64,000 nucleotides of DNA from Variovorax sp. S12S4 (GCF_023195515.1 NZ_JALPKR020000002.1:3387001-3451000); one strand, 5' to 3'. Counted from the first letter of the stretch, positions 36,803-47,649 are shown. The notes: a model not told the origin generated them from the sequence alone. Made by a program: numbers and translations.

Positions 36803-37813
36803 ATGGCAACGGTTCAGGTCGCCCTCTGGGTGGTGATATTGCTGGTCGCGCTCGCGATCGCCTTCGACTTCATGAACGGCTTCCACGACGCGGCGAACTC
36901 CATCGCCACCGTGGTGTCGACCGGCGTGCTCAAACCTGGGCACGCGGTGCTGTTCGCGGCCTTCTTCAACCTGATCGCGATCTTCATCTTTCACCTGAGC
37001 GTGGCGGCCACGGTGGGCAAGGGCATTGCCCAGCCTGGGGTGGTGGATGTGCACGTGGTCTTCGGCGCGCTCATCGGCGCCATCAGCTGGAACCTGGTGA
37101 CCTGGTACTACGGCATTCCGAGCAGCTCGTCGCACGCGCTGATCGGCGGCATCGTGGGTGCCGTGATCGCGAAGACGGGTGCCAGCGGCCTGGTGGCCAC
37201 CGGCATCTGGAAGACCGTGGCCTTCATCTTCGTTTCGCCGTTCCTCGGATTCGTGCTGGGCTCGATGATGATGGTGGTGGTGGCCTGGGGTTTCCGGCGC
37301 GCCACCCCGTCGCGGGTCGACCGATGGTTCCGGCGGCTGCAGCTGGTTTCGGCCGGGGCCTACAGCCTGGGCCACGGCGGCAACGATGCGCAGAAGACCA
37401 TCGGCATCATCTGGATGCTGCTGATTGCCACCGGCTATGCCACGGCCGGCGATGCGGCGCCGCCCAACTGGGTCATCGTGAGCTGCTACGCCGCCATTGC
37501 CCTGGGCACCATGTTCGGCGGCTGGCGCATCGTGAAGACCATGGGCCAGAAGATCACCAAGCTCAAGCCCGTGGGCGGCTTCTGCGCCGAAACCGGCGGT
37601 GCGCTCACGCTGTTCCTGGCCACCGCGCTGGGCATTCCGGTGTCGACCACGCACACCATCACCGGCGCGATCGTCGGCGTGGGTTCCGCGCAGCGCGCGA
37701 GCGCCGTGCGTTGGGGCGTGGCGGGCAACATCGTCTGGGCCTGGATCTTCACGATTCCGGCGTCGGCTTTCGTGGCCGCAATCGCTTACTGGCTCAGCCT
37801 GCAGATTTTCTGA
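36803..37813 (+). CDS. pit: Low-affinity inorganic phosphate transporter PiT
   Basis: 336 residues, about ten membrane spans. Both inverted PiT signature repeats are present: AFDFMNGFHDAANSIATVVSTG near the N-terminus and AGAYSLGHGGNDAQKTIGII at mid-protein. Pit proteins carry metal-phosphate in symport with H+. It is at the lower end of the length range (E. coli PitA is about 500), like many bacterial PiT-family members. Encoded directly after DUF47. Confidence 0.95.
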   Translation: MATVQVALWVVILLVALAIAFDFMNGFHDAANSIATVVSTGVLKPGHAVLFAAFFNLIAIFIFHLSVAATVGKGIAQPGVVDVHVVFGALIGAISWNLVTWYYGIPSSSSHALIGGIVGAVIAKTGASGLVATGIWKTVAFIFVSPFLGFVLGSMMMVVVAWGFRRATPSRVDRWFRRLQLVSAGAYSLGHGGNDAQKTIGIIWMLLIATGYATAGDAAPPNWVIVSCYAAIALGTMFGGWRIVKTMGQKITKLKPVGGFCAETGGALTLFLATALGIPVSTTHTITGAIVGVGSAQRASAVRWGVAGNIVWAWIFTIPASAFVAAIAYWLSLQIF

Positions 37814-37838
37814 GGCCGGCAGAGCTGGCGCGCGCCAG

Positions 37839-38285
37839 CTACTGCGAAATTTTCCGGCCTTCTTCGACCTGGTGTTCGAAGTAGCGCTGAAAGCTGAACA
37901 CGATGCTGGCCATGAGCACGGTGCTGCCGAAGAAGAGCGCAAGCACCACCGCGCCGATGGTGGCCCAGCTCGTGCGGCCCGGCTCGGCATCCGGCGGCGC
38001 GCCGGCGTTGAAGCGGGCGTTCCACTTCTCGGGCGTCATGAGGCCATAGATGATGGCCATCAACGCGCAGCCCGCAATGGTGAAGCCCAGCAGCGGAATC
38101 AGCACCCAGCTCCAACCGTCGTCCACGCCGTACATGCGCACGCGTTCCATGCCGTAGAGGCCCAGCGCCGTGGGAATGGGCAGCAGCCAGCCGAGCCAGT
38201 CGCCCATGCCGCGCAGGTAGAAGCGGTGCAGGCCCAACGGGCCGCCGAGGAAAGAGAGCCAGGCGGCAACGGTTTTGTTTTTCAT
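37839..38285 (-). CDS. TM2-domain membrane protein
   Basis: 148 residues from ATG 38285. The TM2 domain is at the N-terminus: KTVAAWLSFLGGPLGLHRFYLRGMGDWLGWL, with the conserved GxxGxHRFYLG-type motif. Two more hydrophobic segments follow (about 70-90 and 105-130). TM2 proteins are poorly understood inner-membrane proteins. It overlaps the GNAT gene by 4 bp on the minus strand and converges with pit. Confidence 0.87.
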   Translation of the reverse strand: MKNKTVAAWLSFLGGPLGLHRFYLRGMGDWLGWLLPIPTALGLYGMERVRMYGVDDGWSWVLIPLLGFTIAGCALMAIIYGLMTPEKWNARFNAGAPPDAEPGRTSWATIGAVVLALFFGSTVLMASIVFSFQRYFEHQVEEGRKISQ

Positions 38286-38806
38286 TCGGGTTTGGTGGTG
38301 CTGCCTTCGCCGAGCACTTTTTCCATCAGGACCACGTCGCGCCACTCGCCGAACTTCCAGCCGCAGTCCTTGAGCACGCCCACGTGCGTGAAGCCGTTGC
38401 GGCGGTGCACGCCTACGGAGCCCGCATTGGCCGAGTCGCCGATGACTGCGATCAGCTTGCGAACGCCGGCCGCTTCGGCGGCTTGCGAAAGCGCCGCCAG
38501 GAGCTGCCCGCCAAGACCCTTGCCGCGCGCGGCTTCGGACATGTAGATCGAGTCTTCCGCCGAAAACCGGTAGGCCGGGCGCGGTTTGAACCAGTTGCAG
38601 TAGGCAAAACCCAACACTTCTCCATTTTCTTCGGCAACAAGGTAGGGCAGGTTCTTGCCGAGCAGATCGGCACGCCGCGCAGCCATGTCGGCGGCAGAGG
38701 GGGCTTCGGTTTCAAAGGTGCCGGTGCCGTTCAGCACGTGGTGGGCATAGATGGCCGTGATGGCCGCGATGTCTTCGTCGCGGCTGGGGCGGATGGTGAG
38801 GGTCAT
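38282..38806 (-). CDS. GNAT N-acetyltransferase, phosphinothricin-acetyltransferase-like
   Basis: 174 residues from ATG 38806 (MTLTIRPSRDEDIAAI). The acetyl-CoA site is EAARGKGLGGQLLAAL (about residues 97-112). The C-terminal stretch NGFTHVGVLKDCGWKFGEWRDVVLMEK is characteristic of the PAT/bar and MddA subgroup that acetylates phosphinothricin or methionine sulfone/sulfoximine. The true substrate is not known. An upstream start eight codons earlier is possible. Confidence 0.9.
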   Translation of the reverse strand: MTLTIRPSRDEDIAAITAIYAHHVLNGTGTFETEAPSAADMAARRADLLGKNLPYLVAEENGEVLGFAYCNWFKPRPAYRFSAEDSIYMSEAARGKGLGGQLLAALSQAAEAAGVRKLIAVIGDSANAGSVGVHRRNGFTHVGVLKDCGWKFGEWRDVVLMEKVLGEGSTTKPE

Positions 38807-38839
38807 GCAGGTCGCAAGCAAACGGCGCAAAGGCCGGAA

Positions 38840-38868
38840 TTCGGAGAAAACGCAGGTCGGGCTATAAT
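38840..38868 (+). promoter_or_regulatory. Promoter of the rpsP-rimM-trmD-rplS operon
   Basis: -10 box TATAAT at 38863-38868 and TTCGGA at 38840-38845, 17 bp apart. The leader to rpsP is about 115 nt. Confidence 0.7.
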
Positions 38869-38989
38869 CGCAGGCTTTTCAGCGTGTCGCTGGCCGGGTG
38901 GCCATGTCGCGTGTCTCGACGTTGAAAGAACACTGTGAGCGGGCTTCTTGTTTAGAAAACGGGCTTGCTGCACCACCCAAGGATAAATC

Positions 38990-39253
38990 ATGGTCGTCAT
39001 TCGACTCTCCCGCGGCGGCTCCAAAGGCCGTCCGTTCTTCAACATCGTCGTGTCGGACAAGCGCGTTCGCCGCGATGGCCGTTTCATCGAGCGCCTGGGT
39101 TTCTACAACCCGATCGCCAAGGAAAACGAAGAAAGCATCCGTATTGCCCAGGATCGCCTGGCCTACTGGAAGAGCGTCGGCGCACAAGCTTCGCCCACGG
39201 TCCTGCGCCTGATCAAGCAAGCCGCTGCCGCGGCCCCCAAGGCGGCAGCCTAA
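38990..39253 (+). CDS. rpsP: 30S ribosomal protein S16
   Basis: 87 residues, [21 protein letters not shown] onwards, the standard S16 N-terminus; [16 protein letters not shown] also matches. S16 is an early small-subunit assembly protein. First gene of the conserved rpsP-rimM-trmD-rplS operon; rimM starts 16 nt later. Confidence 0.98.
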   Translation: MVVIRLSRGGSKGRPFFNIVVSDKRVRRDGRFIERLGFYNPIAKENEESIRIAQDRLAYWKSVGAQASPTVLRLIKQAAAAAPKAAA

Positions 39254-39269
39254 GCTACCTGGCACGGCG

Positions 39270-39824
39270 ATGTTGCCCGCACTCGAAGCCGCCGAATTGC
39301 CGGCGGATGCGATCGAGGTAGGACGCATCGCCGATGCATGGGGCATCAAGGGCTGGTTCAAGGTCCTGCCCCACAGCGCCCAGCCCGAGGCGCTTTTTTC
39401 TTCCAAGCGCTGGTTCCTGCAGGCTCCCGGAACCTCGGCAACCGCAGCTTTCCGGCTCGCAATCCGCGAAGCCAAAGAACATTCCGACTGCATCGTCGCA
39501 TCGTCCGAAGACGTGCCTGACCGCAATGCGGCCGAGGCGCTGCGCGGTGCGCGCGTGTTCGTGCCGCGCTCGAGCTTTCCGACGGCGGGCGACGACGAGT
39601 ACTACTGGGTCGACCTGATCGGCCTTTCGGTGGTCAATCGCGAAGGCGTCACGCTCGGCGCGGTGCGTGAGCTGCTCGCCACCGGCCCGCAGACCACGCT
39701 GGTGCTCACGGCCGAAGAAGACGGCAAGACCATCGAGCGCATGGTGCCCTTCGTCTCGGTCTTCGTCGACAAGGTCGACCTGGCTGGCCGGCTGATCACG
39801 GTCGACTGGCAGCCCGATTTCTGA
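39270..39824 (+). CDS. rimM: 16S rRNA processing/maturation protein RimM
   Basis: 184 residues. RimM binds S19 and helps mature the 30S head. N-terminal RimM barrel ([22 protein letters not shown]) and C-terminal PRC-type barrel ([22 protein letters not shown] then [14 protein letters not shown]) are both visible. Alternative start a few codons downstream is possible. Lies 25 nt before trmD. Confidence 0.96.
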   Translation: MLPALEAAELPADAIEVGRIADAWGIKGWFKVLPHSAQPEALFSSKRWFLQAPGTSATAAFRLAIREAKEHSDCIVASSEDVPDRNAAEALRGARVFVPRSSFPTAGDDEYYWVDLIGLSVVNREGVTLGAVRELLATGPQTTLVLTAEEDGKTIERMVPFVSVFVDKVDLAGRLITVDWQPDF

Positions 39825-39849
39825 TTCCGCCGATCCGGGCCCTGCGCGC

Positions 39850-40596
39850 ATGCGCTTCGACGTCCTCACGCTCTTCCCCGAACTGTTCGCGCCCTTGATG
39901 GCCAGCGGCGTGACGCGCCGCGCCTACGAGTCCAAGCAGGTCGAGGTCGTGCTGTGGAACCCGCGCGACTTCGCACAAGGCAACTACAAGCGTGTGGACG
40001 ACCGCCCCTTCGGCGGCGGACCGGGCATGGTGATGATGGCGGAGCCGCTTTCCGCCTGCCTCGACGCGGCGCTGGCCGCGCGCGGGGCGCAAGCGCCGGT
40101 GGTGTTGTTTTCTCCCATCGGCGAGGCGCTCCGGCATGAGGCGGTCGAGCGCTGGTCCGCCAGCGAGGGCGCGGTGCTTGTCTGTGGCCGCTACGAAGGC
40201 ATTGACCAGCGCTTCATCGACACGCGCGTCACGCACCAGATCAGCCTCGGCGATTTCATTCTTTCGGGCGGCGAAATTGCAGCCATGGCGCTGCTCGACG
40301 CTGTGGCCCGCCTGCAGCCCGGTGTGCTGGGAGACGAAGCCAGCCACGTGCAGGACAGCTTCAACCCGGCGCTGGACGGGCTGCTCGACTGCCCCCACTA
40401 CACCCGGCCCGAGCAGTGGAACGGGCAGGGCGTGCCGGCACCGCTGCTCTCGGGGCACCATGTGCAGATCGAACGCTGGCGGCGCGACCAGCGGCTGGCC
40501 ATTACCGCAGCCCGGCGTCCCGACCTGATTGCCGCCGCGCGTGCTGCGGGCCGCCTGAGCAAAGCCGATGAGACGGCGTTGAAAAAAAAGCTATAA
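39850..40596 (+). CDS. trmD: tRNA (guanine-37-N1)-methyltransferase
   Basis: 248 residues. TrmD methylates G37 of tRNAs reading CNN and CGG-type codons and prevents frameshifting. SPOUT-fold knot motifs are visible: [43 protein letters not shown] and [20 protein letters not shown]. The stop lies inside a TATAAT hexamer that may serve rplS. Confidence 0.98.
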   Translation: MRFDVLTLFPELFAPLMASGVTRRAYESKQVEVVLWNPRDFAQGNYKRVDDRPFGGGPGMVMMAEPLSACLDAALAARGAQAPVVLFSPIGEALRHEAVERWSASEGAVLVCGRYEGIDQRFIDTRVTHQISLGDFILSGGEIAAMALLDAVARLQPGVLGDEASHVQDSFNPALDGLLDCPHYTRPEQWNGQGVPAPLLSGHHVQIERWRRDQRLAITAARRPDLIAAARAAGRLSKADETALKKKL

Positions 40597-40597
40597 T
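40592..40597 (+). promoter_or_regulatory. Candidate internal -10 box for rplS overlapping the trmD stop
   Basis: A perfect TATAAT encloses the trmD stop codon TAA (40594-40596). No convincing -35 element is visible at 16-18 bp. If active it would start an rplS transcript with a roughly 115-nt structured leader. Confidence 0.4.
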
Positions 40598-40634
40598 CTT
40601 CGGTTCCCCGATCCTCTGCCCGGCCGCGCCCGGC

Positions 40635-40670
40635 TTTCATTGTTCACCCACGGTGAGCACGGCAATGAAA
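40635..40670 (+). promoter_or_regulatory. Structured leader hairpin upstream of rplS
   Basis: Outer stem TTTCATTG (40635-40642) pairs perfectly with CAATGAAA (40663-40670); inner stem TCACC (40644-40648) pairs with GGTGA (40652-40656). No T-run follows, so it is not a simple terminator. It lies in the 123-nt trmD-rplS gap, where ribosomal protein autoregulatory leaders are found in other bacteria. Confidence 0.6.
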
Positions 40671-40719
40671 CCAACGGCGCCTTTTGTGTAGCGCGAGCAC
40701 GATCGAATATCAGGAAATC

Positions 40720-41094
40720 ATGAACCTCATCGAAACCCTCGAGCAGGAAGAAATCGCCCGCCTCGGCAAGAAGATCCCCGATTTCATGCCCGGTGACACG
40801 GTCATCGTCAGCGTGAACGTCGTCGAAGGCACCCGCAAGCGCGTGCAGGCCTACGAAGGCGTCGTGATCGCCAAGCGCAATCGCGGCCTCAACAGCGGCT
40901 TCACGGTGCGCAAGATCTCCAGCGGCGAAGGCGTGGAGCGTACGTTCCAAACCTACAGCCCTCTGATCGCCGGCATCGAAATCAAGCGCCGCGGCGACGT
41001 TCGCCGCGCCAAGCTGTACTACCTGCGCGACCGCAGCGGCCGTTCGGCACGCATCAAGGAAAAGCTGCCGGGCAAGTCGCAGGCTGCCAAGTAA
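40720..41094 (+). CDS. rplS: 50S ribosomal protein L19
   Basis: 124 residues. ATG 40720 after AGGA gives [19 protein letters not shown]19 lies at the 30S-50S interface. The core [31 protein letters not shown] and [29 protein letters not shown] tail are standard. Last gene of the rpsP operon, followed by a strong terminator at 41111-41141. Confidence 0.98.
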   Translation: MNLIETLEQEEIARLGKKIPDFMPGDTVIVSVNVVEGTRKRVQAYEGVVIAKRNRGLNSGFTVRKISSGEGVERTFQTYSPLIAGIEIKRRGDVRRAKLYYLRDRSGRSARIKEKLPGKSQAAK

Positions 41095-41110
41095 GCTGCC
41101 TTCCTGCCTT

Positions 41111-41141
41111 GCAAAAAGCCGCCGCTCTGGCGGCTTTTTGC
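41111..41141 (+). terminator. Intrinsic terminator after rplS
   Basis: Thirteen-bp perfect stem GCAAAAAGCCGCC/GGCGGCTTTTTGC with loop GCTCT; T-run inside the 3' arm. Confidence 0.93.
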
Positions 41142-41252
41142 GTTGTTGCGCCGTGCATGCTTCTTGCGGGCTTTCCGTAAAAAGACAGCGCCGCTTTTTT
41201 AAGCTCTACTCCTTCACTGAAACTACAGCACTTGACCGACTCCACCGCCCCC

Positions 41253-41972
41253 ATGCAATTTGCCCCCGTCGAACCCGTCAATGCCGTGGTGCCGCCCACG
41301 CTGCTGCCGATCGATCCGCGCAAGGCGCCTGTGGTCGGCGGTCCTGACGGCCTGCCTGCCGTCGAACCCGCACAGCTGACGCCCGATGCCCTGCGCAGGC
41401 GCTTTGCCACGCCGCCGGAGTGGACGCCCGAGCTGCGTCGCGAGCCGCGCCTGACCGACCGCGCCCCGGCGCAGGCGGCCGTGCTGGTGCCCATCGTGCA
41501 GCGCCCGGAAGGCGCGGCCGTGCTGCTGACGGAGCGCACGGCGCATCTGTCGAATCATTCGGGGCAGGTCGCATTTCCAGGCGGCCGCGTCGATCCGGAA
41601 GACGCGAACGTCGCGGCGGCTGCGTTGCGCGAAGCCTGGGAAGAAGTGGGCTTGTCGGCCCACTTCATCGAGGTGCTCGGAAGTCTTCCGACTTACACGA
41701 CCGTTACCTCGTTCGTCGTGACACCCGTGGTCGCGCTGGTGAAGCCGGACTTCGAACTCACCATCAATCCCTACGAAGTGGCATTGGCCTTCGAAGTGCC
41801 GCTGGCCTGGCTCATGGACCCGGCCAATCACCGCCGCCACACTGTGCCCGCACCGGACGGCACGCGGCGCGAGTGGTACTCGATGCCTTACCAGGACGGC
41901 GCCGAAGAGCGCTTCGTGTGGGGCGCCACCGCCGGTATGCTGCGCAACCTCTATCGCTTTCTCGCCGCCTGA
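41253..41972 (+). CDS. NUDIX hydrolase, CoA pyrophosphatase type
   Basis: 239 residues from ATG 41253; a TTG at 41232 would add seven (MTDSTAP). Complete NUDIX box GX5EX7REUXEEXGU appears in GGRVDPEDANVAAAALREAWEEVGL (about residues 110-134), preceded by the CoA-subfamily pattern LTERTAHLSNHSGQVAFPGG. Such enzymes cleave CoA to 3',5'-ADP and 4'-phosphopantetheine. About 60 N-terminal residues precede the domain. Stands before the CbiB-like gene by 49 nt. Confidence 0.9.
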   Translation: MQFAPVEPVNAVVPPTLLPIDPRKAPVVGGPDGLPAVEPAQLTPDALRRRFATPPEWTPELRREPRLTDRAPAQAAVLVPIVQRPEGAAVLLTERTAHLSNHSGQVAFPGGRVDPEDANVAAAALREAWEEVGLSAHFIEVLGSLPTYTTVTSFVVTPVVALVKPDFELTINPYEVALAFEVPLAWLMDPANHRRHTVPAPDGTRREWYSMPYQDGAEERFVWGATAGMLRNLYRFLAA

Positions 41973-42021
41973 CCCTGGCCTGAACCGAGATCGCCCCGGG
42001 CGCTCTCGCTATCATCGAAGG

Positions 42022-43023
42022 ATGAGCTTCTTTGCCATCCTGTGTGCGTTGCTGATCGAGCAGGTGCGGCCGCTCGCCCCCCACAACCCGGTGTATGGCG
42101 GCGTGCTGGCATGGACCCGCTGGACAAGCCGCAACTTCGACGCCGGCAAGCCGCATCACGGATGGGTCGCCTGGGGCCTCGCGGTGCTGGTGCCCACGCT
42201 GTTGACGCTGGGCATTCACTTGCTGCTGGTGTACACGCTGGGGCTGCCTTTTGCGGTGCTCTGGAGCATTGCCGTGCTCTACGTCACGCTCGGGTTCCGG
42301 CAGTTCAGTCATCACTTCACGGACATTCGCGATGCGCTCGACGAAGGCGACGAGCCGCTCGCGCGCTCGCTGCTGGCGCACTGGCAAGGCGTTGATGCGG
42401 CGGAGCTGCCGCGCAGCGAAATCGTGCGGCATGTGATCGAGCATTCGGTGATTGCGGCGCATCGCCATGTGTTCGGCGTGCTGGCGTGGTTCTCGATACT
42501 CGCGGCCTTGGGGCTCGGCCCGGCCGGCGCGGTGTTCTATCGCATGAGCGAATTCGTGTCGCGCTACTGGATGCACAAGAACGGCGCGGCGGTGCAGCCT
42601 TCGAGTGTTTCGGTGCAGCGCGCTGCCGATCGCGCTTGGCATGCCATCGACTGGCTGCCCGCGCGGATCACCGCGCTGGGCTTTGCCGTGGTCGGCAGCT
42701 TTGAAGAAGCGATCGACTGCTGGCGCAACGACGCGCGGCGTTTTCGGAGCGAGAACGACGGAGTGATCCTCGCAGCCACGTCGGGCGCGGTCAATGTGCG
42801 CCTGGGTGGCGGCGCGTTGAGCCCGATCCCGGTCACCGACCCCCTGCCGCGTGCACAAGCCGGCGATTCAATGGCCGATGGCCGCCGGCTGGACAGCGGC
42901 AGCACACCGGGCCGCGAGCCAGAGCCAGGTCATTTGCGCAGCGTGGTCGGCTTGGTCTGGCGCTCGGTCGTGATGTGGATGGTGCTGCTGGCCTTGCTCA
43001 CCCTGGCTCGCCTGCTCGGCTGA
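42022..43023 (+). CDS. CobD/CbiB family membrane protein
   Basis: 333 residues with membrane segments near the N-terminus ([16 protein letters not shown]), at 45-95, 150-175 and at the C-terminus. Sequence blocks such as [30 protein letters not shown] match the CbiB family, which makes adenosylcobinamide in cobalamin synthesis. No other cobalamin gene is nearby and the C-terminal region is divergent, so it may be a betaproteobacterial CbiB-like paralogue with another role. The next gene, hisC, belongs to the family that also contains threonine-phosphate decarboxylase (cobalamin CobD), which makes the pairing noteworthy. Confidence 0.8.
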   Translation: MSFFAILCALLIEQVRPLAPHNPVYGGVLAWTRWTSRNFDAGKPHHGWVAWGLAVLVPTLLTLGIHLLLVYTLGLPFAVLWSIAVLYVTLGFRQFSHHFTDIRDALDEGDEPLARSLLAHWQGVDAAELPRSEIVRHVIEHSVIAAHRHVFGVLAWFSILAALGLGPAGAVFYRMSEFVSRYWMHKNGAAVQPSSVSVQRAADRAWHAIDWLPARITALGFAVVGSFEEAIDCWRNDARRFRSENDGVILAATSGAVNVRLGGGALSPIPVTDPLPRAQAGDSMADGRRLDSGSTPGREPEPGHLRSVVGLVWRSVVMWMVLLALLTLARLLG

Positions 43024-43037
43024 GCCCCGGAGCCGTC

Positions 43038-44126
<1,089 letters not shown>

Positions 44127-44145
44127 GCGCCAACCCCGGTACGCT

Positions 44146-45102
44146 TCAGTAGCGCGGCTGGCTCAGCTCGGCGAAGAGCTCGCCGTAGATCCTGTACCGC
44201 GTGGCGCTGATCGGCCCCGGCTTGGCGGGCGAATCGACGTTCGCGATCACGCCGCAGCCCGGCTCGTGCAGGTGGATGCAGTTGTAGAACTTGCAGTCGT
44301 TCGCGTGCTCGGCAATGTCCGGCATCAAGCTCGCGAGCTGCATCGGCTCGATGTGGTTCAGCCCGAATTCCTGAAAGCCCGGCGAGTCGATGAGGCCCGT
44401 GGTGCGCGCTTCGTCCACCCAGTACCACGTGGTGCTGGTGGTGGTGTGCTTGCCCGAATTCAGCGCCTGCGAGATCTCACCGGTCAGTGCCGTGGCACCG
44501 GGCACCAGCAGGTTGATGAGCGTGCTCTTGCCGGCGCCGGAAGGGCCCAGCACCAGCGTGCTCTTGCCCGCGAGCAGTTTCATAAGCGACGCGTAGTCGG
44601 CCTCGGCGGACGCCTTGAGCGACAGCGGCAGCACGCCGTGGTGCATGCGGCGGTAGGGCGCAAGCTTGCTCCATGCACGCTCGAAGGGCTCTGCCAGGTC
44701 GCTCTTGTTGAGCGCGATGATGGGTGTGATGTGCTCGGCTTCGGCGGCGATGAGTGCGCGCGCCAGTTGGTGCTCCGAGAACTCCGGCTCCGCCGCGATC
44801 AGGATCAGCACATGGTCGAGATTGGCCGCAAACGACTTGGTGCGGATCTCGTCCTGCCGATAGAAGAGATTGCGGCGCGGCACCACCTCTTCGATGGTGC
44901 CTTCGTCTTCGCTCGCTTGCCAGCGCACCCGGTCGCCAACCACGGCCTGGCTCTTCTTGCCGCGCGGATGGCAGATCAGGCGGTCGCCCGCGGGTGTTTC
45001 GACCAGGCAATGCCGTCCGTGGCTTGCAATGACCAAGCCGTCATGCAGAACGCGTGCGGATGTGCCGCCTCCCTTGGGGAGTGTGCGGGGCGGCTTAGCC
45101 AA
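44146..45102 (-). CDS. rsgA: Ribosome small subunit-dependent GTPase A
   Basis: 318 residues. RsgA acts in late 30S maturation. Circularly permuted GTPase order is visible: G4 ALNKSD, then G1 GPSGAGKSTLIN, then G3 DSPGFQEFGL; an N-terminal OB fold precedes and a Zn-binding Cys/His cluster follows (CKFYNCIHLHEPGC). The start is TTG 45102, supported by GAGGAAA 7-8 nt upstream; the nearby ATG is out of frame. Only 15 nt separate it from the pterin dehydratase gene. Confidence 0.95.
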   Translation of the reverse strand: MAKPPRTLPKGGGTSARVLHDGLVIASHGRHCLVETPAGDRLICHPRGKKSQAVVGDRVRWQASEDEGTIEEVVPRRNLFYRQDEIRTKSFAANLDHVLILIAAEPEFSEHQLARALIAAEAEHITPIIALNKSDLAEPFERAWSKLAPYRRMHHGVLPLSLKASAEADYASLMKLLAGKSTLVLGPSGAGKSTLINLLVPGATALTGEISQALNSGKHTTTSTTWYWVDEARTTGLIDSPGFQEFGLNHIEPMQLASLMPDIAEHANDCKFYNCIHLHEPGCGVIANVDSPAKPGPISATRYRIYGELFAELSQPRY

Positions 45103-45117
45103 CGGCGGGTTTCCTCA

Positions 45118-45465
45118 TCACGGCGCCGGGCTGGCCACGAGGGCGTCGGCCTGGCGTGCGCAGTCGAAGTCGGTGACCGAGAGTCCGCCCACGTCGTGCG
45201 TGTTGAACCGCACCACGCAGCGGTTGTAGTGCACCGACAGGTCCGGGTGATGGTCTTGGGTATGGGCGATGAAGGCCAGCGCGTTCACGAAGGCGATGGT
45301 CTCGAAGTAGTTGGCGAAGGTAAAGGTCTTCTCGATGGCGACGTCGGCGCCGTCTCCGGTGAGCTTCCAGCCGTCGAGCTTGGCCAGGCCGGAAACGATC
45401 TCGGTGGCGCTCAGTGCGTGGCGTGGAATGGCTTTCCAGTCTTTGGGCTTGAACATGCTGCTCAT
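45118..45465 (-). CDS. 4a-hydroxytetrahydrobiopterin dehydratase (PCD/DCoH)
   Basis: 115 residues. Pterin-4a-carbinolamine dehydratase regenerates the pterin cofactor of aromatic amino acid hydroxylases. Catalytic His pair and family core are in FVNALAFIAHTQDHHPDLSVHYNRCVVRFNTHDVGGLS. No phenylalanine hydroxylase gene is in the window; in many bacteria the protein has other pterin or molybdopterin-linked roles. Same strand as rsgA and the M48 gene. Confidence 0.92.
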   Translation of the reverse strand: MSSMFKPKDWKAIPRHALSATEIVSGLAKLDGWKLTGDGADVAIEKTFTFANYFETIAFVNALAFIAHTQDHHPDLSVHYNRCVVRFNTHDVGGLSVTDFDCARQADALVASPAP

Positions 45466-45496
45466 GGGCTCGGCTTCCGGGGAGAAATATCGTGGT

Positions 45497-46762
45497 TCAG
45501 GCCGCTGTCATGCGCGCAAGGCGCTCGGAGGCCGGAGGGTGGGAATAGTAGAACTTGACGAACACCGGATCGGGCGTGAGCGTCGACGCATTGTCCTGGT
45601 AGAGCTTGAGCAGTGCGGCCGACAGGTCGGCGCTGCTGGTCTGCGCCACTGCGTATGCGTCGGCCTCGAACTCGTGCTTGCGCGAAAGCCGGGCGGGCAG
45701 CGGGGCGACGAAGAAGCCGAACACAGGCACCGCAAGCATGAACAGCAGCAGCGCGAGTGCGTTGTTCGGCGCCGTGGGCGCCATGTTCGGCTGCACGCCG
45801 AGCCCGGTGTAGAACCACACCTGCGTCGACACCCAGCCCAGCAGCGCGAAGCCCGCGAGGCTCAGCGCGAACATTGCCGCAAGCCGCTTCACGATGTGGC
45901 GGTGCTTGAAATGGCCGAGCTCGTGCGCGAGCACCGCCTCCATCTCGGCCGCGTTCAGCTGCCGCAGCAGCGTGTCGTAGAACACCACCCGCTTGCTCGC
46001 GCCAAAGCCCGTGAAGTAGGCGTTGGCATGTGCGCTGCGCCGGCTGCCGTCCATGACGAACAGCCCCTTGGCGCGGAAGCCGCAGCGTGCCATCAGTGCA
46101 GTGACGCGTTCCTTGACGGTGGGATCGTCGAGCGGCTTGAACTTGTTGTAGACCGGTGCGATGAACATCGGGTAGACGATCATCAGCAGCAGGTTGAATC
46201 CCATCCAGGCTACCCAGGCCCAGAGCCACCACAGGGTGCCGGCCGCGCCCATGATCCACAGGATCAGCGCCGCAATCGGCAACCCGATGGCCGCGCCGAT
46301 CAGCGTGGAGACGACGGTGTCGCGCAGCCAGAGGCCGAACGTCATCTTGTTGAAGCCAAAGCGCTCTTCGAGCCTGAAGGTCTGCCAGAGCGTGAAGGGC
46401 AGCTCGAGCAGCCCGCCGATCACCGCGAAGGCCGCCAGCAGGGCCAGTTGCTGCACCATGCCGCCGCCCAGCCAGGCGAGAAGCAGCTTGTTGAGCACGT
46501 CGAGGCCGCCCAGCAGCGTCCAGCCCAGCAGCAGTGCCGCTCCCCACGCCATCTCGACCATGCCGAAGCGGGCCTTGGCAATGGTGTAGTCGGCAGCCTT
46601 CTGGTGGGCGGCAAGCGTGATCTTGTGCTCGAAAGCGGCCGGCACGGCGCCACGATGCCGTGCGACATGGCGCACTTGCCGCGATGCGAGCCAGAACTTC
46701 ACGAGCAAGCCAAGGACCAGTGCAGCCGCGAAGGCAGTGGTGAAGATGAGCGAATAGGACAT
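45497..46762 (-). CDS. M48-family membrane metallopeptidase (Ste24/CAAX protease-like)
   Basis: 421 residues, several membrane helices and the Zn motif HELGH in [19 protein letters not shown] (about residue 280), with the third ligand Glu in [10 protein letters not shown] (about 360). Ste24-type length and topology, N-terminal helices before the catalytic domain. Bacterial members are envelope quality-control proteases. Divergent from orn across 59 bp. Confidence 0.93.
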   Translation of the reverse strand: MSYSLIFTTAFAAALVLGLLVKFWLASRQVRHVARHRGAVPAAFEHKITLAAHQKAADYTIAKARFGMVEMAWGAALLLGWTLLGGLDVLNKLLLAWLGGGMVQQLALLAAFAVIGGLLELPFTLWQTFRLEERFGFNKMTFGLWLRDTVVSTLIGAAIGLPIAALILWIMGAAGTLWWLWAWVAWMGFNLLLMIVYPMFIAPVYNKFKPLDDPTVKERVTALMARCGFRAKGLFVMDGSRRSAHANAYFTGFGASKRVVFYDTLLRQLNAAEMEAVLAHELGHFKHRHIVKRLAAMFALSLAGFALLGWVSTQVWFYTGLGVQPNMAPTAPNNALALLLFMLAVPVFGFFVAPLPARLSRKHEFEADAYAVAQTSSADLSAALLKLYQDNASTLTPDPVFVKFYYSHPPASERLARMTAA

Positions 46763-46821
46763 GGAGCGTCGAGTTTAGCCCTCGGGTCCGGCCGGCGCAG
46801 ACCTTCGACGACAATCCTGCA

Positions 46822-47418
46822 ATGCCCGAATCCCTTGACCCCACGATCGTCACGACCCCGCCGGTCCTGAAGAAAAGCGACCAGAACCTGGTCTGGCTCG
46901 ACTGCGAAATGAGCGGCCTCGACCCCGAGAAAGAGCGCCTGCTCGAGATCGCCGTGGTCGTGACCGGCCCCGATCTCACCCCCCGCATCGACGGCCCGGT
47001 GCTGGTCATTCACCAGAGCGATGCCGTGCTCGACGCCATGGACGCCTGGAACAAGGGCACGCATGGCCGAAGCGGCTTGATCGACAAAGTGAAGGCCTCC
47101 ACGCTCGACGAAGCCGCGGCCGAGCAGCAACTGCTCGAATTCATTGCCAAATACGTTCCCCGGAGCGGCTCGCCGATGTGCGGCAACACCATTGGCCAGG
47201 ACCGGCGTTTCCTGGTCAAGTTCATGCCCAAGCTGGAAGCGTACTTTCATTACCGCAACCTCGACGTCAGCACCCTCAAAGAGCTGGCCAAGCGCTGGAA
47301 ACCCGCCGCCTACAGCGCCTTCAAGAAGCAGCAGGCGCACACTGCGCTGGCCGACGTGCACGAATCCATCGAGGAGCTCGCGCACTACCGGGAAACCTTC
47401 TTGAAATTAACGGATTAG
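46822..47418 (+). CDS. orn: Oligoribonuclease
   Basis: 198 residues, DEDDh 3'-5' exonuclease that degrades 2-5 nt RNAs and the c-di-GMP breakdown product pGpG. Exo motifs: [26 protein letters not shown] (Exo I), [19 protein letters not shown] (Exo II), and [19 protein letters not shown] (Exo III with the catalytic His). N-terminal extension of about 18 residues relative to E. coli. Usual divergence from the M48 gene. Confidence 0.97.
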   Translation: MPESLDPTIVTTPPVLKKSDQNLVWLDCEMSGLDPEKERLLEIAVVVTGPDLTPRIDGPVLVIHQSDAVLDAMDAWNKGTHGRSGLIDKVKASTLDEAAAEQQLLEFIAKYVPRSGSPMCGNTIGQDRRFLVKFMPKLEAYFHYRNLDVSTLKELAKRWKPAAYSAFKKQQAHTALADVHESIEELAHYRETFLKLTD

Positions 47419-47435
47419 GTAAAAACCCCGAGCCG

Positions 47436-47444
47436 TGTCATAAT
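47436..47444 (+). promoter_or_regulatory. Candidate extended -10 promoter for the DEAD-box helicase gene
   Basis: TGT-CATAAT: the TGn extension plus a 5/6 match to TATAAT, 17 nt after the orn stop. It would give a leader of about 200 nt. Confidence 0.5.
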
Positions 47445-47649
47445 CGAGGGCTTCGCTGATCTGGAGTTTTCCGTTCAGCGTCTCTTGCATCTCCCTATCT
47501 TGCACACCGCGCCCGATCGCATCCGCTGATCAAAAAGGGCCGCAGCCTCCGGCGAAAGCCAGAAGTTGAATGTCGTTGGATGGTTGATGTTTTTAACCAC
47601 CAACGGGGCGCCGCCTACGGCAGCGCTCGCGTTTGAGATTGATATTCAC

